NCBI RefSeq assembly: GCF_040566555.1
Contig: NZ_JBEWYP010000003.1
Location: 62,001-126,000 of the forward strand
From: Sediminicola sp040566555
GTDB lineage: Bacteria; Bacteroidota; Bacteroidia; Flavobacteriales; Flavobacteriaceae
Length of the DNA: 64,000 nt
Direction of reading: 5' to 3'
Shown: in pieces, positions 16,176 through 24,247 of the stretch
How positions within the stretch are numbered: position 1 is the first letter of the stretch
Layout of the letters: the number at the start of each line of letters is the position of its first letter
Notes under the pieces: model-generated
What the model was told of the DNA's origin: nothing
Databases searched by the model: none
The model's input: the letters and a program-made list of their open reading frames with translations, nothing else
Translations under genes and position numbers: made by a program

Positions 16176-19016
16176 TTAAAACCATTTTCTATTGAAAAGC
16201 CCGAGAAGTGTCTTTGGACTCAAGGTTACAATAAACCTGATTTTTTCGTCATAATTGGGCTGTGATACCTCCCAACCATTGTTGGAATATAATGGGAAAT
16301 AAAGTTCAAAATAGTCCGTCACCAAGTTTAAACGCACCCCAGAATCATAAACGAAGCGTTCCTTAAAACCTTTGCTCTTGATAAAGCCAACGTCTCCATA
16401 AAGCTCTATCCAACGCCAAAGATTAACACTTGCATTGGTCGTAGCTATCCAATCATTGGAAAAGGGGTTTTCCAATTTCGATTTAAATCCGCCTTCAGCA
16501 ATAATGATCTGTTGACTATAGATACCACTATCTTCTGAACGTCCCAAGTAGTTATAATCAAAAAGATAATCTGTTGGTCTGTCCAAAGCAAAACTGAAAA
16601 AATCAGAATTGGTCCTGTTCCTTAAAAATTTACCTGCGAAAAACCTTAGGTTCAATTGGCGGTTGTTTTCGAAAAGCTTTCTGTATTCCAGATTGAAGGC
16701 AACTTTTGAAAAATCGCTGGAGTGTTGTGCGTCCACAAACCAGGATACATAATCTATGACCCCATTATTGGAATTGATGTAACGAGCGTTCAGGACATTG
16801 TAATCTGGATCTGTGTTTATATTTTGGTTTTCATCAATTATCCTAAATACATTGACATATCTAAAAGTCAAGTATTCCCTTTTATTGGATATCAGATTGT
16901 CCGGTCTCCAACCAAAACTGACCGAAGGGGTGACAGTGGTGTATCTTGAATTTTCTGCAAAATGGAAGGAAGATCCGCCTATGGCATAATTGGCCACAAA
17001 CATATTTTTATCTTGGTAGTATTTTTTAAAGTTAAATTTCCCATAGCCCACCATGGCCTTTTCTTTTAAGGCGTAGGAAGGCGCAAAATCAAAAATAAAC
17101 GGCCGCTCCAATAGGGTCTTGTTGTGTATACGCATCCCAGGGGTTAGTCCGTCATAAATATTAAACCCCATAACAGGCACATAAAAGATCTGATTGTAGT
17201 AAGGATCTTCGGTATCCTTAAAAAATTGAAATTTCAACTTTTTATTGCTGGAAAAAAAACCGTTCAATGATTTCCAGTTATCCCTTTGGTTGAACTCTGG
17301 AATTTTTTGGTCATAGTTCAACACTAGGCGATCTTCACCTTGTCTTGGAATTGTAAATGTTTTGCTCTCTGCAATATCTGAGAACCAATATTTGGAAACA
17401 ACAGAATCCTTTCTTATCCCGAAAAGTGAAATGGGTACATTGGTCCCTCCTTTGTTTTTTAAGGTGATCGCCAAGGAATCATCGGTCTTAAAGACATTAC
17501 TGATGTTGTAATCTATTCTTTTACTCGAGGAGACATACTCTTTATTGAACCACCTTATGTCCTTTTCTGTGGAACCTTCTAAAATACCTACAAAATCCTC
17601 TGGTCTAACCGGCTTCAGCTTGTAGTTTTCATAGAATTCTGAAATACTTTTGGCTACTTTGTCTTGCCCGATATACTCCGATAAATATGCCAGACCAAGG
17701 CCTGCCTTATATCTGTTCGCAATTTTTTGATTGAATTTTATGAGGGAATCGTTTGCGGTTCTTAACGATTGATCCAAGTTTTTTCTCGCGGTGAGCATAT
17801 GTAGGAAAGAATATTGCTCATTAAAGTCCATTTTAGCAAGATGAAAACTTCTCAGGCCCCAGAGATTTGATAATTTGCCCAGTAATTTTTGGTCTTCATA
17901 ATAGGTGTCCACATAATTGATCATAAGATAATTGACCAAAGCATCATTGACCCACCTATCCTTTCTAGTATCAAAGAAGAGGGTTTCCCTTAAAAAGCTG
18001 TTTAGGGCCGTTTTTAGAAATTCCATTTCAAACTGGAATTGGTCTTCATATGGTGTAACGAAGGAAGGTAACTGATTGAGCCCGTAAAGAGGATTTTTTT
18101 GATTGTCTATATTACTGACCAAAAGCTGCCGATGTGGGTATTCTCCTAAATTGCCCGTAATAAATTGGGCAACCTTATTGATAGAGAGGCCTTTGGATAT
18201 TGGATCGTATTTTGGGGCCTCCAAATCCGTAAGTATTGTAAGTGTTGGGGTGATGTGCTTGGTGAATGTTTTGGTAGGAGTAATGATAATCTCAGCACTT
18301 TTACTATTTATGCCCTCTAAATGTGATTGTTTTAAAAAAGGAGTATTGGTGGTGCTGACTTCTGTAAAATTACTGGCCAAAAATAAACTCTTGGAATAAT
18401 TGAAGGTAATGTTGGTGTTTGTTATTCCTGTAAATAGATCTTCCAAATTCTTATTGGAATACAAAGACCATTTGCCATCGGAATAGACCGCTGGCGTTAA
18501 ATACCAATCCTTTAAATAGTATTTGTTTTTATTGTCATAACCAAAAGGGGTATACTTATTTGGAGGTAGTTTCACCCGGTAGGTAATGAATATTTTTATT
18601 GAATCCTTTGGGGCAAGAGGTTCGTTCAGTGAAAATTTAATAATGTCTTTCTGACGGGTTCTCTCCCAAGTGAGACCACTGTAGTGATCATCAACCACAC
18701 TTAAAATTTTGGTGGATCCCCTTTCATGGGATTTGGCCAAGTGAAGTCCTTTTTTAAACTCTTCCGCAAATCTTTTGGCCAGGGCCGTATTTTTATCGGC
18801 GTATGCTTGAGGCCAATCATTAAAGAACAGTTCCGGTAAAGAGTCATTGGAATCGTTGACGTAAACGAACTGTTGTTGTATGTAAATATCTTTCTTTGCC
18901 CCATCCAAAGTGGCGGTCAGTGTGTTCAAATGTTGTCCTTTACCGCTGCCCATACCAAGAATAATGGCAAAAACGCACAGAAGAATAGCACTTAAATTAT
19001 AAGGTTTGGGGGACAT
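16176..19016 (-). CDS. M1-peptidase-like protein without zinc motif, with C-terminal outer-membrane barrel-like region
   Basis: 946 residues with an N-terminal signal or anchor (LSAILLCVFAIILGMGSGKGQ). Residues about 30-560 have the layout of an M1 (gluzincin) peptidase: beta-rich N-domain, then a helical block at about 342-365. There the HExxH...NEG zinc ligands expected by alignment read RETLFFD...WVNDALVNYL, so the zinc site is absent. From about residue 600 the sequence alternates short polar and aromatic strands (for example LNLRFFAGKFLRN, YELYFPLYSN) and ends in an aromatic residue (NRKWF), which suggests an outer-membrane beta barrel. Probably a surface or periplasm-facing binding protein rather than an enzyme. 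It is six bases downstream of the LOG-family gene. Confidence 0.65.
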   Translation of the reverse strand: MSPKPYNLSAILLCVFAIILGMGSGKGQHLNTLTATLDGAKKDIYIQQQFVYVNDSNDSLPELFFNDWPQAYADKNTALAKRFAEEFKKGLHLAKSHERGSTKILSVVDDHYSGLTWERTRQKDIIKFSLNEPLAPKDSIKIFITYRVKLPPNKYTPFGYDNKNKYYLKDWYLTPAVYSDGKWSLYSNKNLEDLFTGITNTNITFNYSKSLFLASNFTEVSTTNTPFLKQSHLEGINSKSAEIIITPTKTFTKHITPTLTILTDLEAPKYDPISKGLSINKVAQFITGNLGEYPHRQLLVSNIDNQKNPLYGLNQLPSFVTPYEDQFQFEMEFLKTALNSFLRETLFFDTRKDRWVNDALVNYLMINYVDTYYEDQKLLGKLSNLWGLRSFHLAKMDFNEQYSFLHMLTARKNLDQSLRTANDSLIKFNQKIANRYKAGLGLAYLSEYIGQDKVAKSISEFYENYKLKPVRPEDFVGILEGSTEKDIRWFNKEYVSSSKRIDYNISNVFKTDDSLAITLKNKGGTNVPISLFGIRKDSVVSKYWFSDIAESKTFTIPRQGEDRLVLNYDQKIPEFNQRDNWKSLNGFFSSNKKLKFQFFKDTEDPYYNQIFYVPVMGFNIYDGLTPGMRIHNKTLLERPFIFDFAPSYALKEKAMVGYGKFNFKKYYQDKNMFVANYAIGGSSFHFAENSRYTTVTPSVSFGWRPDNLISNKREYLTFRYVNVFRIIDENQNINTDPDYNVLNARYINSNNGVIDYVSWFVDAQHSSDFSKVAFNLEYRKLFENNRQLNLRFFAGKFLRNRTNSDFFSFALDRPTDYLFDYNYLGRSEDSGIYSQQIIIAEGGFKSKLENPFSNDWIATTNASVNLWRWIELYGDVGFIKSKGFKERFVYDSGVRLNLVTDYFELYFPLYSNNGWEVSQPNYDEKIRFIVTLSPKTLLGLFNRKWF

Positions 19017-19022
19017 ATCGTC

Positions 19023-19709
19023 TTAGAAATTGGGGCTTAAAGTACGTCCTCTATAGAAGGAATCAATTATTTCCACTACTTGTTCCTCTGTATCCACTAA
19101 TTGTATCAGATCCATGTCATGGGCACTAATATTTCCTTTATTGAGCATGGTGGTTTTAATCCAATCAAAAAGGCCTTCCCAAAAATCTGTACCTACCAAT
19201 ATAATTGGGAATTTCTCAATCTTATTGGTCTGTATGAGGGTAATAGCCTCAAAAAGTTCATCTAAGGTCCCAAAACCTCCAGGCATTACCACAAAACCTT
19301 GTGAATATTTTACGAACATCACCTTTCGGACAAAGAAATAATCAAAGTCGAGGCTTTTATCAGCATCAATATAAGGGTTGTCATGTTGTTCAAAAGGCAA
19401 GTCTATATTAAGACCTACAGAGGTACCTCCGGCCAAATGTGCTCCTCGGTTACCTGCTTCCATGATACCTGGTCCACCTCCTGTAATAATGCCATAACCA
19501 GCTTCAGAAATGCTTTTGGCAATGCTTGTTGCCAACTCATAATAAGGATCACCTTCTTTTGTTCTAGCGGAGCCAAAAATGGAAACACAAGGTCCAATGG
19601 CGCTCATTTTTTCAAAACCACTGACAAATTCACCCATAATCTTGAAAATAGCCCAAGAATCATTCGTCTTTATCTCATTCCAACCTTTGTGGTGTTGTTC
19701 TTTTCTCAT
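19023..19709 (-). CDS. LOG family (TIGR00730) Rossmann-fold protein
   Basis: 228 residues from the ATG at 19709; an earlier ATG at 19742 adds 11 residues that look less conserved. Contains the nucleotide-binding GGGPGIMEAGNRGA and the signature PGGFGTLDELFEA of lysine-decarboxylase-like (LOG) proteins. Characterised LOG enzymes hydrolyse nucleoside 5'-monophosphates at the N-glycosidic bond (cytokinin activation in plants and some bacteria; purine nucleotide turnover elsewhere). No decarboxylase activity is expected. Cytoplasmic. Placed between uvrA (70 bases upstream) and the M1-like gene (6 bases downstream) on the same strand. Confidence 0.88.
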   Translation of the reverse strand: MRKEQHHKGWNEIKTNDSWAIFKIMGEFVSGFEKMSAIGPCVSIFGSARTKEGDPYYELATSIAKSISEAGYGIITGGGPGIMEAGNRGAHLAGGTSVGLNIDLPFEQHDNPYIDADKSLDFDYFFVRKVMFVKYSQGFVVMPGGFGTLDELFEAITLIQTNKIEKFPIILVGTDFWEGLFDWIKTTMLNKGNISAHDMDLIQLVDTEEQVVEIIDSFYRGRTLSPNF

Positions 19710-19779
19710 GTATGCTTGTTTAATACTTTTTAAAATGGCCAATTGATGCCCTTTGTTTTATGGATTACTAAGAGCCTTC

Positions 19780-22614
19780 CTACAAACCTAATTCTTTTCT
19801 TAGAAATTTAGAGGTGTAACTCTTTTTATCTTTTGCTATTTCTTCAGGTGTACCTTTGGCGACAAGCTTACCACCACCACGACCTCCTTCATAACCAATA
19901 TCAATAACATGGTCTACCATTTTAATGACGTCCATGTTATGTTCAATGACCAAAACGGTATTTCCTTTATCTACCAATTTGTTCAGTACGTTCATTAAAA
20001 CCCTAATATCCTCGAAGTGCAAGCCCGTTGTTGGCTCATCCAAAATATAGAAGGTATTGCCGGTATCCCTTTTGGATAGTTCCGTGGCCAATTTTATACG
20101 TTGGGCTTCCCCACCCGATAGCGTGGTAGATTGCTGTCCCAATGAAATATAACCCAGGCCTACATCTTGAATGGTCTTGACCTTTCTGTAGATCTTGGGG
20201 ATGTTTTCAAAAAAGTCTACTGCTTCGTTAATAGTCATTTCCAAAACATCTGCTATGGATTTACCTTTGTACCTTATTTCCAGGGTTTCCCTGTTGAAGC
20301 GTTTGCCATTACAGGTCTCACATTCTACATAAACATCGGGCAAAAAATTCATTTCAATTACCCGTAAACCACCACCTTGACACGTTTCACATCGTCCTCC
20401 TTTAACATTGAAACTAAAACGTCCCAACTTGTAGCCTCTTATGGCTGCTTCTTGGGTTTTGGCGAAGAGGGATCTAATCTCACTAAAAACCCCTGTATAC
20501 GTTGCAGGATTTGACCTAGGTGTTCTTCCAATTGGGGATTGGTTGATATCTATAACCTTATCTATGTGCTCCAAGCCCTTAATTTTTTTGTAGGGCATGG
20601 GTTTTTTAACACCATTAAAATAATAGGCATTTAAGATAGGGTAGAGGGTCTCATTGATCAAAGTGGATTTACCACTTCCCGACACTCCGGTAACCCCGAT
20701 CATTTTCCCCAAGGGAAATTCTACTGTTACATTTTTAAGATTGTTTCCCGTACATCCTGAAAGCACGATGCTCTTTCCGTTGCCTTCCCTACGAGTTTCG
20801 GGAACTGCTATTTTTTTGACACCGGTAATATAATCCGCTGTTAAGGTGTGTTCGTTTTTTAAATCCTCCGGTTTCCCTTGGGAGATAATTTCTCCCCCAT
20901 GTCTACCGGCTTTTGGACCAATATCAATGACGTGGTCTGCCCTTTCAATCATATCCCTGTCGTGCTCCACTACGATTACGGAGTTTCCTAAATCCCGGAG
21001 GGCTTCCAAGGATTTTATCAATCGCTCATTATCCCTTTGATGAAGTCCTATACTGGGCTCATCCAAAATATAAAGAACCCCTACAAGTTGGGACCCGATT
21101 TGGGTGGCCAACCTGATCCGTTGGGCTTCCCCGCCGGAAAGGGATTTAGAACTTCTGTTGAGGGAAAGGTAATCTAGCCCAACATCCAAAAGAAATTGGA
21201 GTCTTGTTTTGATCTCCTTTATAATTTCTTCAGCGATGATCCTTTGGTTTCCAACCAAGTTTTTTTCCAGTCCATTAAAAAAGGCAGCAAGCTCCACTAT
21301 GTCCAAATTGGAAAGCTCCGCAATGTTCTTTTCTTCAATTTTAAAATAGAGCGATTCAATCCTTAGGCGGGAGCCATTGCAGGTAGGACAATTTATTTTG
21401 TCCATATACTCCTTGGCCCATCTTTTTATGGAGGTAGATTCTGCCTCTTCAAATTGGTTCTTTAGAAAGTTGGAAATACCTTCATAATCTATTTTATATT
21501 GTCTTTTAACACCTAAAGTTTTGGAGTCTACCTCAAAACTTTCGGCACCTCCGTGCAGGATAATATCCAGGGCTTCCTCTGGGATCGTATTTATAGGGTC
21601 TGTAAGCTCAAACTCATAGCGTTGGGCAATGGTTTCAATTTGCTTAAAGGCCCAAGATTTTTTGTATTCCCCTAATGGTGCGATTCCTCCAGCTTTGATG
21701 GACAACTTTGGATTGGGAATAATTTTTTTGTCGTTTACCTCATGTACATTGCCCAAACCATTGCAATTGGGACACATACCTTTTGGGGAGTTGAATGAAA
21801 ACGTATTGGGTTCTGGGGACGGATACGAGATACCTGTTGTGGGACACATCAGATCCCTACTGAAGTAGCGGGGAACTTCCTGACCTTCCTCTAGGATCAT
21901 CAGTACATTTTCACCACTATACATTGCTGTATTGATGGTTTCAGAAAGACGCTTATCCAAATCTGCGGAATCAGTAACTTTTAAACGGTCTATGACAATC
22001 TCGATATCATGGGTCTTATAGCGATCGACTTTCATTCCCTTTACGATATCTTTGATTTCCCCGTCGACCCTGACTTTTACAAAGCCTTGTTTTGCGATCT
22101 GCTCAAAAAGCTCCCTGTAGTGCCCTTTCCGGGATTTTATGATGGGGGCAAGAACATTTATCTTTTTTTCATTAAAATCTTCCTTGATGAGCCCTTTGAT
22201 CTGTTCATCGCTATAGCTAACCATTTTTTCGCCAGTGTTATAACTGTAGGCATAACCTGCCCTGGCAAATAAAAGGCGTAAAAAATCGTAAACCTCTGTA
22301 ATGGTCCCTACGGTTGACCTTGGGGATTTTGAAGTGGTTTTCTGTTCTATGGCAATTACTGGGGAGAGTCCATCTATTTTGTCCACGTCCGGCCGTTCCA
22401 AGCCTCCCAAAAATTGACGGGCATAGGCTGAGAAGGTTTCTATATATCTCCGTTGTCCTTCGGCATAAATGGTATCAAAGGCGAGGGATGATTTACCACT
22501 ACCAGAAAGTCCCGTGATCACAACAAGTTTTTCTCTAGGAATGGTAACATCAATGTTTTTAAGGTTATGGACCCTAGCGCCCTTAACCTCAATATTTTCC
22601 TCGTAATTTATCAT
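19780..22614 (-). CDS. uvrA: Excinuclease ABC subunit A
   Basis: 944 residues, full length for UvrA, the damage-recognition ATPase of nucleotide excision repair. Two ABC-type nucleotide sites: Walker A GLSGSGKSS near residue 35 and GVSGSGKST near 640. Signatures SLSGGEAQRIRLATQ and TLSGGEAQRIKLATE, and Walker B ILDEPSIGLH and ILDEPTTGLH. Zinc-binding CPNCNG/CPTCNGSR in the first half, CETCQGGG and CETCNGKR in the second. It forms the UvrA2 dimer with UvrB; uvrB is not in the window. The gene faces a divergent gene (22737) whose product has a UvrD-tail-like module. A -7 box lies at 22632. Confidence 0.98.
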   Translation of the reverse strand: MINYEENIEVKGARVHNLKNIDVTIPREKLVVITGLSGSGKSSLAFDTIYAEGQRRYIETFSAYARQFLGGLERPDVDKIDGLSPVIAIEQKTTSKSPRSTVGTITEVYDFLRLLFARAGYAYSYNTGEKMVSYSDEQIKGLIKEDFNEKKINVLAPIIKSRKGHYRELFEQIAKQGFVKVRVDGEIKDIVKGMKVDRYKTHDIEIVIDRLKVTDSADLDKRLSETINTAMYSGENVLMILEEGQEVPRYFSRDLMCPTTGISYPSPEPNTFSFNSPKGMCPNCNGLGNVHEVNDKKIIPNPKLSIKAGGIAPLGEYKKSWAFKQIETIAQRYEFELTDPINTIPEEALDIILHGGAESFEVDSKTLGVKRQYKIDYEGISNFLKNQFEEAESTSIKRWAKEYMDKINCPTCNGSRLRIESLYFKIEEKNIAELSNLDIVELAAFFNGLEKNLVGNQRIIAEEIIKEIKTRLQFLLDVGLDYLSLNRSSKSLSGGEAQRIRLATQIGSQLVGVLYILDEPSIGLHQRDNERLIKSLEALRDLGNSVIVVEHDRDMIERADHVIDIGPKAGRHGGEIISQGKPEDLKNEHTLTADYITGVKKIAVPETRREGNGKSIVLSGCTGNNLKNVTVEFPLGKMIGVTGVSGSGKSTLINETLYPILNAYYFNGVKKPMPYKKIKGLEHIDKVIDINQSPIGRTPRSNPATYTGVFSEIRSLFAKTQEAAIRGYKLGRFSFNVKGGRCETCQGGGLRVIEMNFLPDVYVECETCNGKRFNRETLEIRYKGKSIADVLEMTINEAVDFFENIPKIYRKVKTIQDVGLGYISLGQQSTTLSGGEAQRIKLATELSKRDTGNTFYILDEPTTGLHFEDIRVLMNVLNKLVDKGNTVLVIEHNMDVIKMVDHVIDIGYEGGRGGGKLVAKGTPEEIAKDKKSYTSKFLRKELGL

Positions 22615-22631
22615 TTTCTATAGCAAAGTTG

Positions 22632-22639
22632 CAAAGTTA
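22632..22639 (-). promoter_or_regulatory. Candidate -7 box of uvrA
   Basis: The minus strand reads TAACTTTG, a match to TAnnTTTG, 18 bases before the uvrA ATG. No convincing -33 element was seen at the usual distance, so this rests on the -7 box alone. Confidence 0.35.
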
Positions 22640-22736
22640 CGATTTTGGCATCTAATAATGAAGTAGGGCCTATTTTGATTTTTGTTAATTAAAACCTTAG
22701 AATTAAATTAGCAGAATAGATTTAAAAACAAGCAGT

Positions 22737-23264
22737 ATGCAACTTTTAGGTATTGGATCAAGGATAGAACATAGGGAATTTGGAAAAGGAGTAGTAACCA
22801 ATGTTACTTCCAAACACTATTGGGTCACATTTATTGATAACGGACTGGAAACTATTGAATTGGATGCAGAATTTGATGTGATTGAGTTGGTGGAAGAGGA
22901 GGTTGATACCATCAGTTTTTCTGAAGTAGAACAATCCTTAATTTCCATTTTGAGGAGGTGGAGCGATGCCAGTCAGGTTACCCCAATTGCGGATAAGTGG
23001 AAAGGCGGAAGTTTGGTTTTAAAACCAGGGGACGGCAATCTATCGGAAAAAGAAATCCCGTTGGACACTTTCTTTCATAAAATTGTTATGGTAAGGGACA
23101 GGATCAGGGTAATGGAGCAAAAAATAAATGCCAGCGCCAATTTAGATGATCAGGAAAAAGTGGACTTACAACAGTATATTACAAGGATCTATGGCAGTTT
23201 AACCACTTTTAATGTATTATTCAATAACAAGAGCGATCATTTTATTGGGGAGAAAACCAAGTAA
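22737..23264 (+). CDS. Conserved protein with UvrD/PcrA-tail-like N-terminal module
   Basis: 175 residues, no signal peptide or membrane helix. Residues about 5-50 (GSRIEHREFGKGVVTNV, then VTFIDNGLETIEL) have the pattern of the small beta-barrel at the end of the UvrD encoded in this same window (GSLVNHTRFGRGTVL, then AEIKFDKGDIKKL). That module contacts RNA polymerase in PcrA/UvrD. An acidic stretch follows (IELVEEEVD), then a helical domain with SILRRWSD and a conserved-looking KWKGGSLVLKPGD. The gene is divergent from uvrA with a 122-base intergenic region. The name of the family is not known to me; a link to transcription or repair is an inference from the module and the neighbour. Confidence 0.7.
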   Translation: MQLLGIGSRIEHREFGKGVVTNVTSKHYWVTFIDNGLETIELDAEFDVIELVEEEVDTISFSEVEQSLISILRRWSDASQVTPIADKWKGGSLVLKPGDGNLSEKEIPLDTFFHKIVMVRDRIRVMEQKINASANLDDQEKVDLQQYITRIYGSLTTFNVLFNNKSDHFIGEKTK

Positions 23265-23327
23265 AAGGAAGTATCCCACCTCACATTATATTATAGACAC
23301 AAAAGCGCTTAAGCCACTATTTTTTCA

Positions 23328-24101
23328 CTAAACAGCCGCCCTTTCGTTGAAAAAGGGGCGGTATTCTTTACTGTAAAAAGCAGCAGATGGTTTAGGCAGG
23401 ATATGAGATTGTATCTCAATATTTTTTAAATACCCATTACTTATATCCTTCACCCCTTGACCTTCATTTTTTGAAATATTGGAGAAGAAGTCAGGATTTT
23501 TATAATAGTCGCCAAGGTCAAGTGTAATTAGTTCAACCTTATATCCTTCAAAATAGATTCCATAACCTCTCTTGCTGTCATAAACAAGCCAATGCTGGTC
23601 TCTGTATTTAGACCTAAAGTGCTTTGAGATTAAAGGGAGCACATCATAATCTGGAGCTATGACAGCAAAGTAAACTGAATCCTTTGATTGATACATGTCC
23701 ACAAATGCTTCCATATGTCTTTTTTCAGATCCGACCAATTTGGCCAAGTGTCTTATCTTGGATAGATCTTCATCCGCTAAGGACAAGGGAGTTCCGCTTG
23801 TTGAAAAAAATAATTGTTTGATATATCTGAATAATAGAAATTCAATGCCTTTTGCCTCACTTTGATAAGCAAAATAAACAGTTTTGGTGGTCTCATGGCT
23901 CTTTTTTTCAAGGCCGTGCCACACCCTTTTAGCCAAGTCTATTTCTGTGCTTATGGTTTCAGTGTCCGAAAAAAGTTCCCTTTGCTTCCCGTTGTCCTTT
24001 TGAATGTCCAAAACGTTCCACTTTTGGTCAAAGGCTTTAAAAACAGTGGTGAGAAAACCATTAAAACTCCCGTCGTAAATTAAAATTTTAGCATTCTCCA
24101 T
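23328..24101 (-). CDS. TIGR03915-type putative DNA metabolism/repair protein (DUF4130)
   Basis: 257 residues. The start (ILIYDGSFNGFLTTVFKAF) and the blocks RVWHGL, RHLAKLVGSEKRHMEAFVDM, YFAVIAPDYDVLPLISKHF, DQHWLVYDSKRGYGIYF are characteristic of the TIGR03915 family (DUF4130 domain). Family members are normally paired with a radical-SAM protein (TIGR03916) and are predicted to act in DNA repair or modification; the biochemistry is, to my knowledge, unproven. No radical-SAM partner is visible on either side here. It is divergent from an S24 repressor with palindromic operators in the 146 bases between, which fits damage-inducible control. Cytoplasmic. Confidence 0.82.
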   Translation of the reverse strand: MENAKILIYDGSFNGFLTTVFKAFDQKWNVLDIQKDNGKQRELFSDTETISTEIDLAKRVWHGLEKKSHETTKTVYFAYQSEAKGIEFLLFRYIKQLFFSTSGTPLSLADEDLSKIRHLAKLVGSEKRHMEAFVDMYQSKDSVYFAVIAPDYDVLPLISKHFRSKYRDQHWLVYDSKRGYGIYFEGYKVELITLDLGDYYKNPDFFSNISKNEGQGVKDISNGYLKNIEIQSHILPKPSAAFYSKEYRPFFNERAAV

Positions 24102-24164
24102 TTGAATTGGATTTAGATTCGATGAATATCACTTTGTTATTAGCACTAGAACAATTTTGTAATC

Positions 24165-24232
24165 ATTCCAAAAATATGGAATTATTCCTAATTATGGAAA
24201 TATTCCATAAATATTTTGGATATAATCCAAAA
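24165..24232. promoter_or_regulatory. Cluster of palindromic operators upstream of the S24 repressor
   Basis: Three spaced palindromes of the form TGGAN-NNN-NTCCA: TGGAATTATTCCT (24177-24189), TGGAAATATTCCA (24195-24207) and TGGATATAATCCA (24217-24229). The third extends to 8-bp arms (TTTTGGAT, ATA, ATCCAAAA; 24214-24232). An ATTCCA at 24165-24170 forms a further inverted pair with TGGAAT at 24177. Centres lie 18 and 22 bases apart, so the sites fall close to one face of the helix. They lie between two divergent genes and are the obvious candidate binding sites of the adjacent HTH repressor. Confidence 0.7.
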
Positions 24233-24244
24233 TGTGTATATTTG
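24214..24244 (+). promoter_or_regulatory. Promoter of the S24 repressor, overlapping an operator; near-leaderless start
   Basis: A -33-like TTTTG (24214-24218), 18-base spacer, then the -7 box TATATTTG (24237-24244). The -33 element is part of the third palindrome, so repressor binding would block the polymerase. The expected transcription start falls at about 24249, on or within the ATG at 24248, so the mRNA may be leaderless. Confidence 0.6.
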
Positions 24245-24247
24245 AGA

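Noticed and set aside
24107..24247. Upstream in-frame extension of the S24 repressor gene (47 extra residues)
   Set aside because: This stretch holds three palindromes and a TATATTTG box, has biased AT content, and the HTH begins only after the ATG at 24248.
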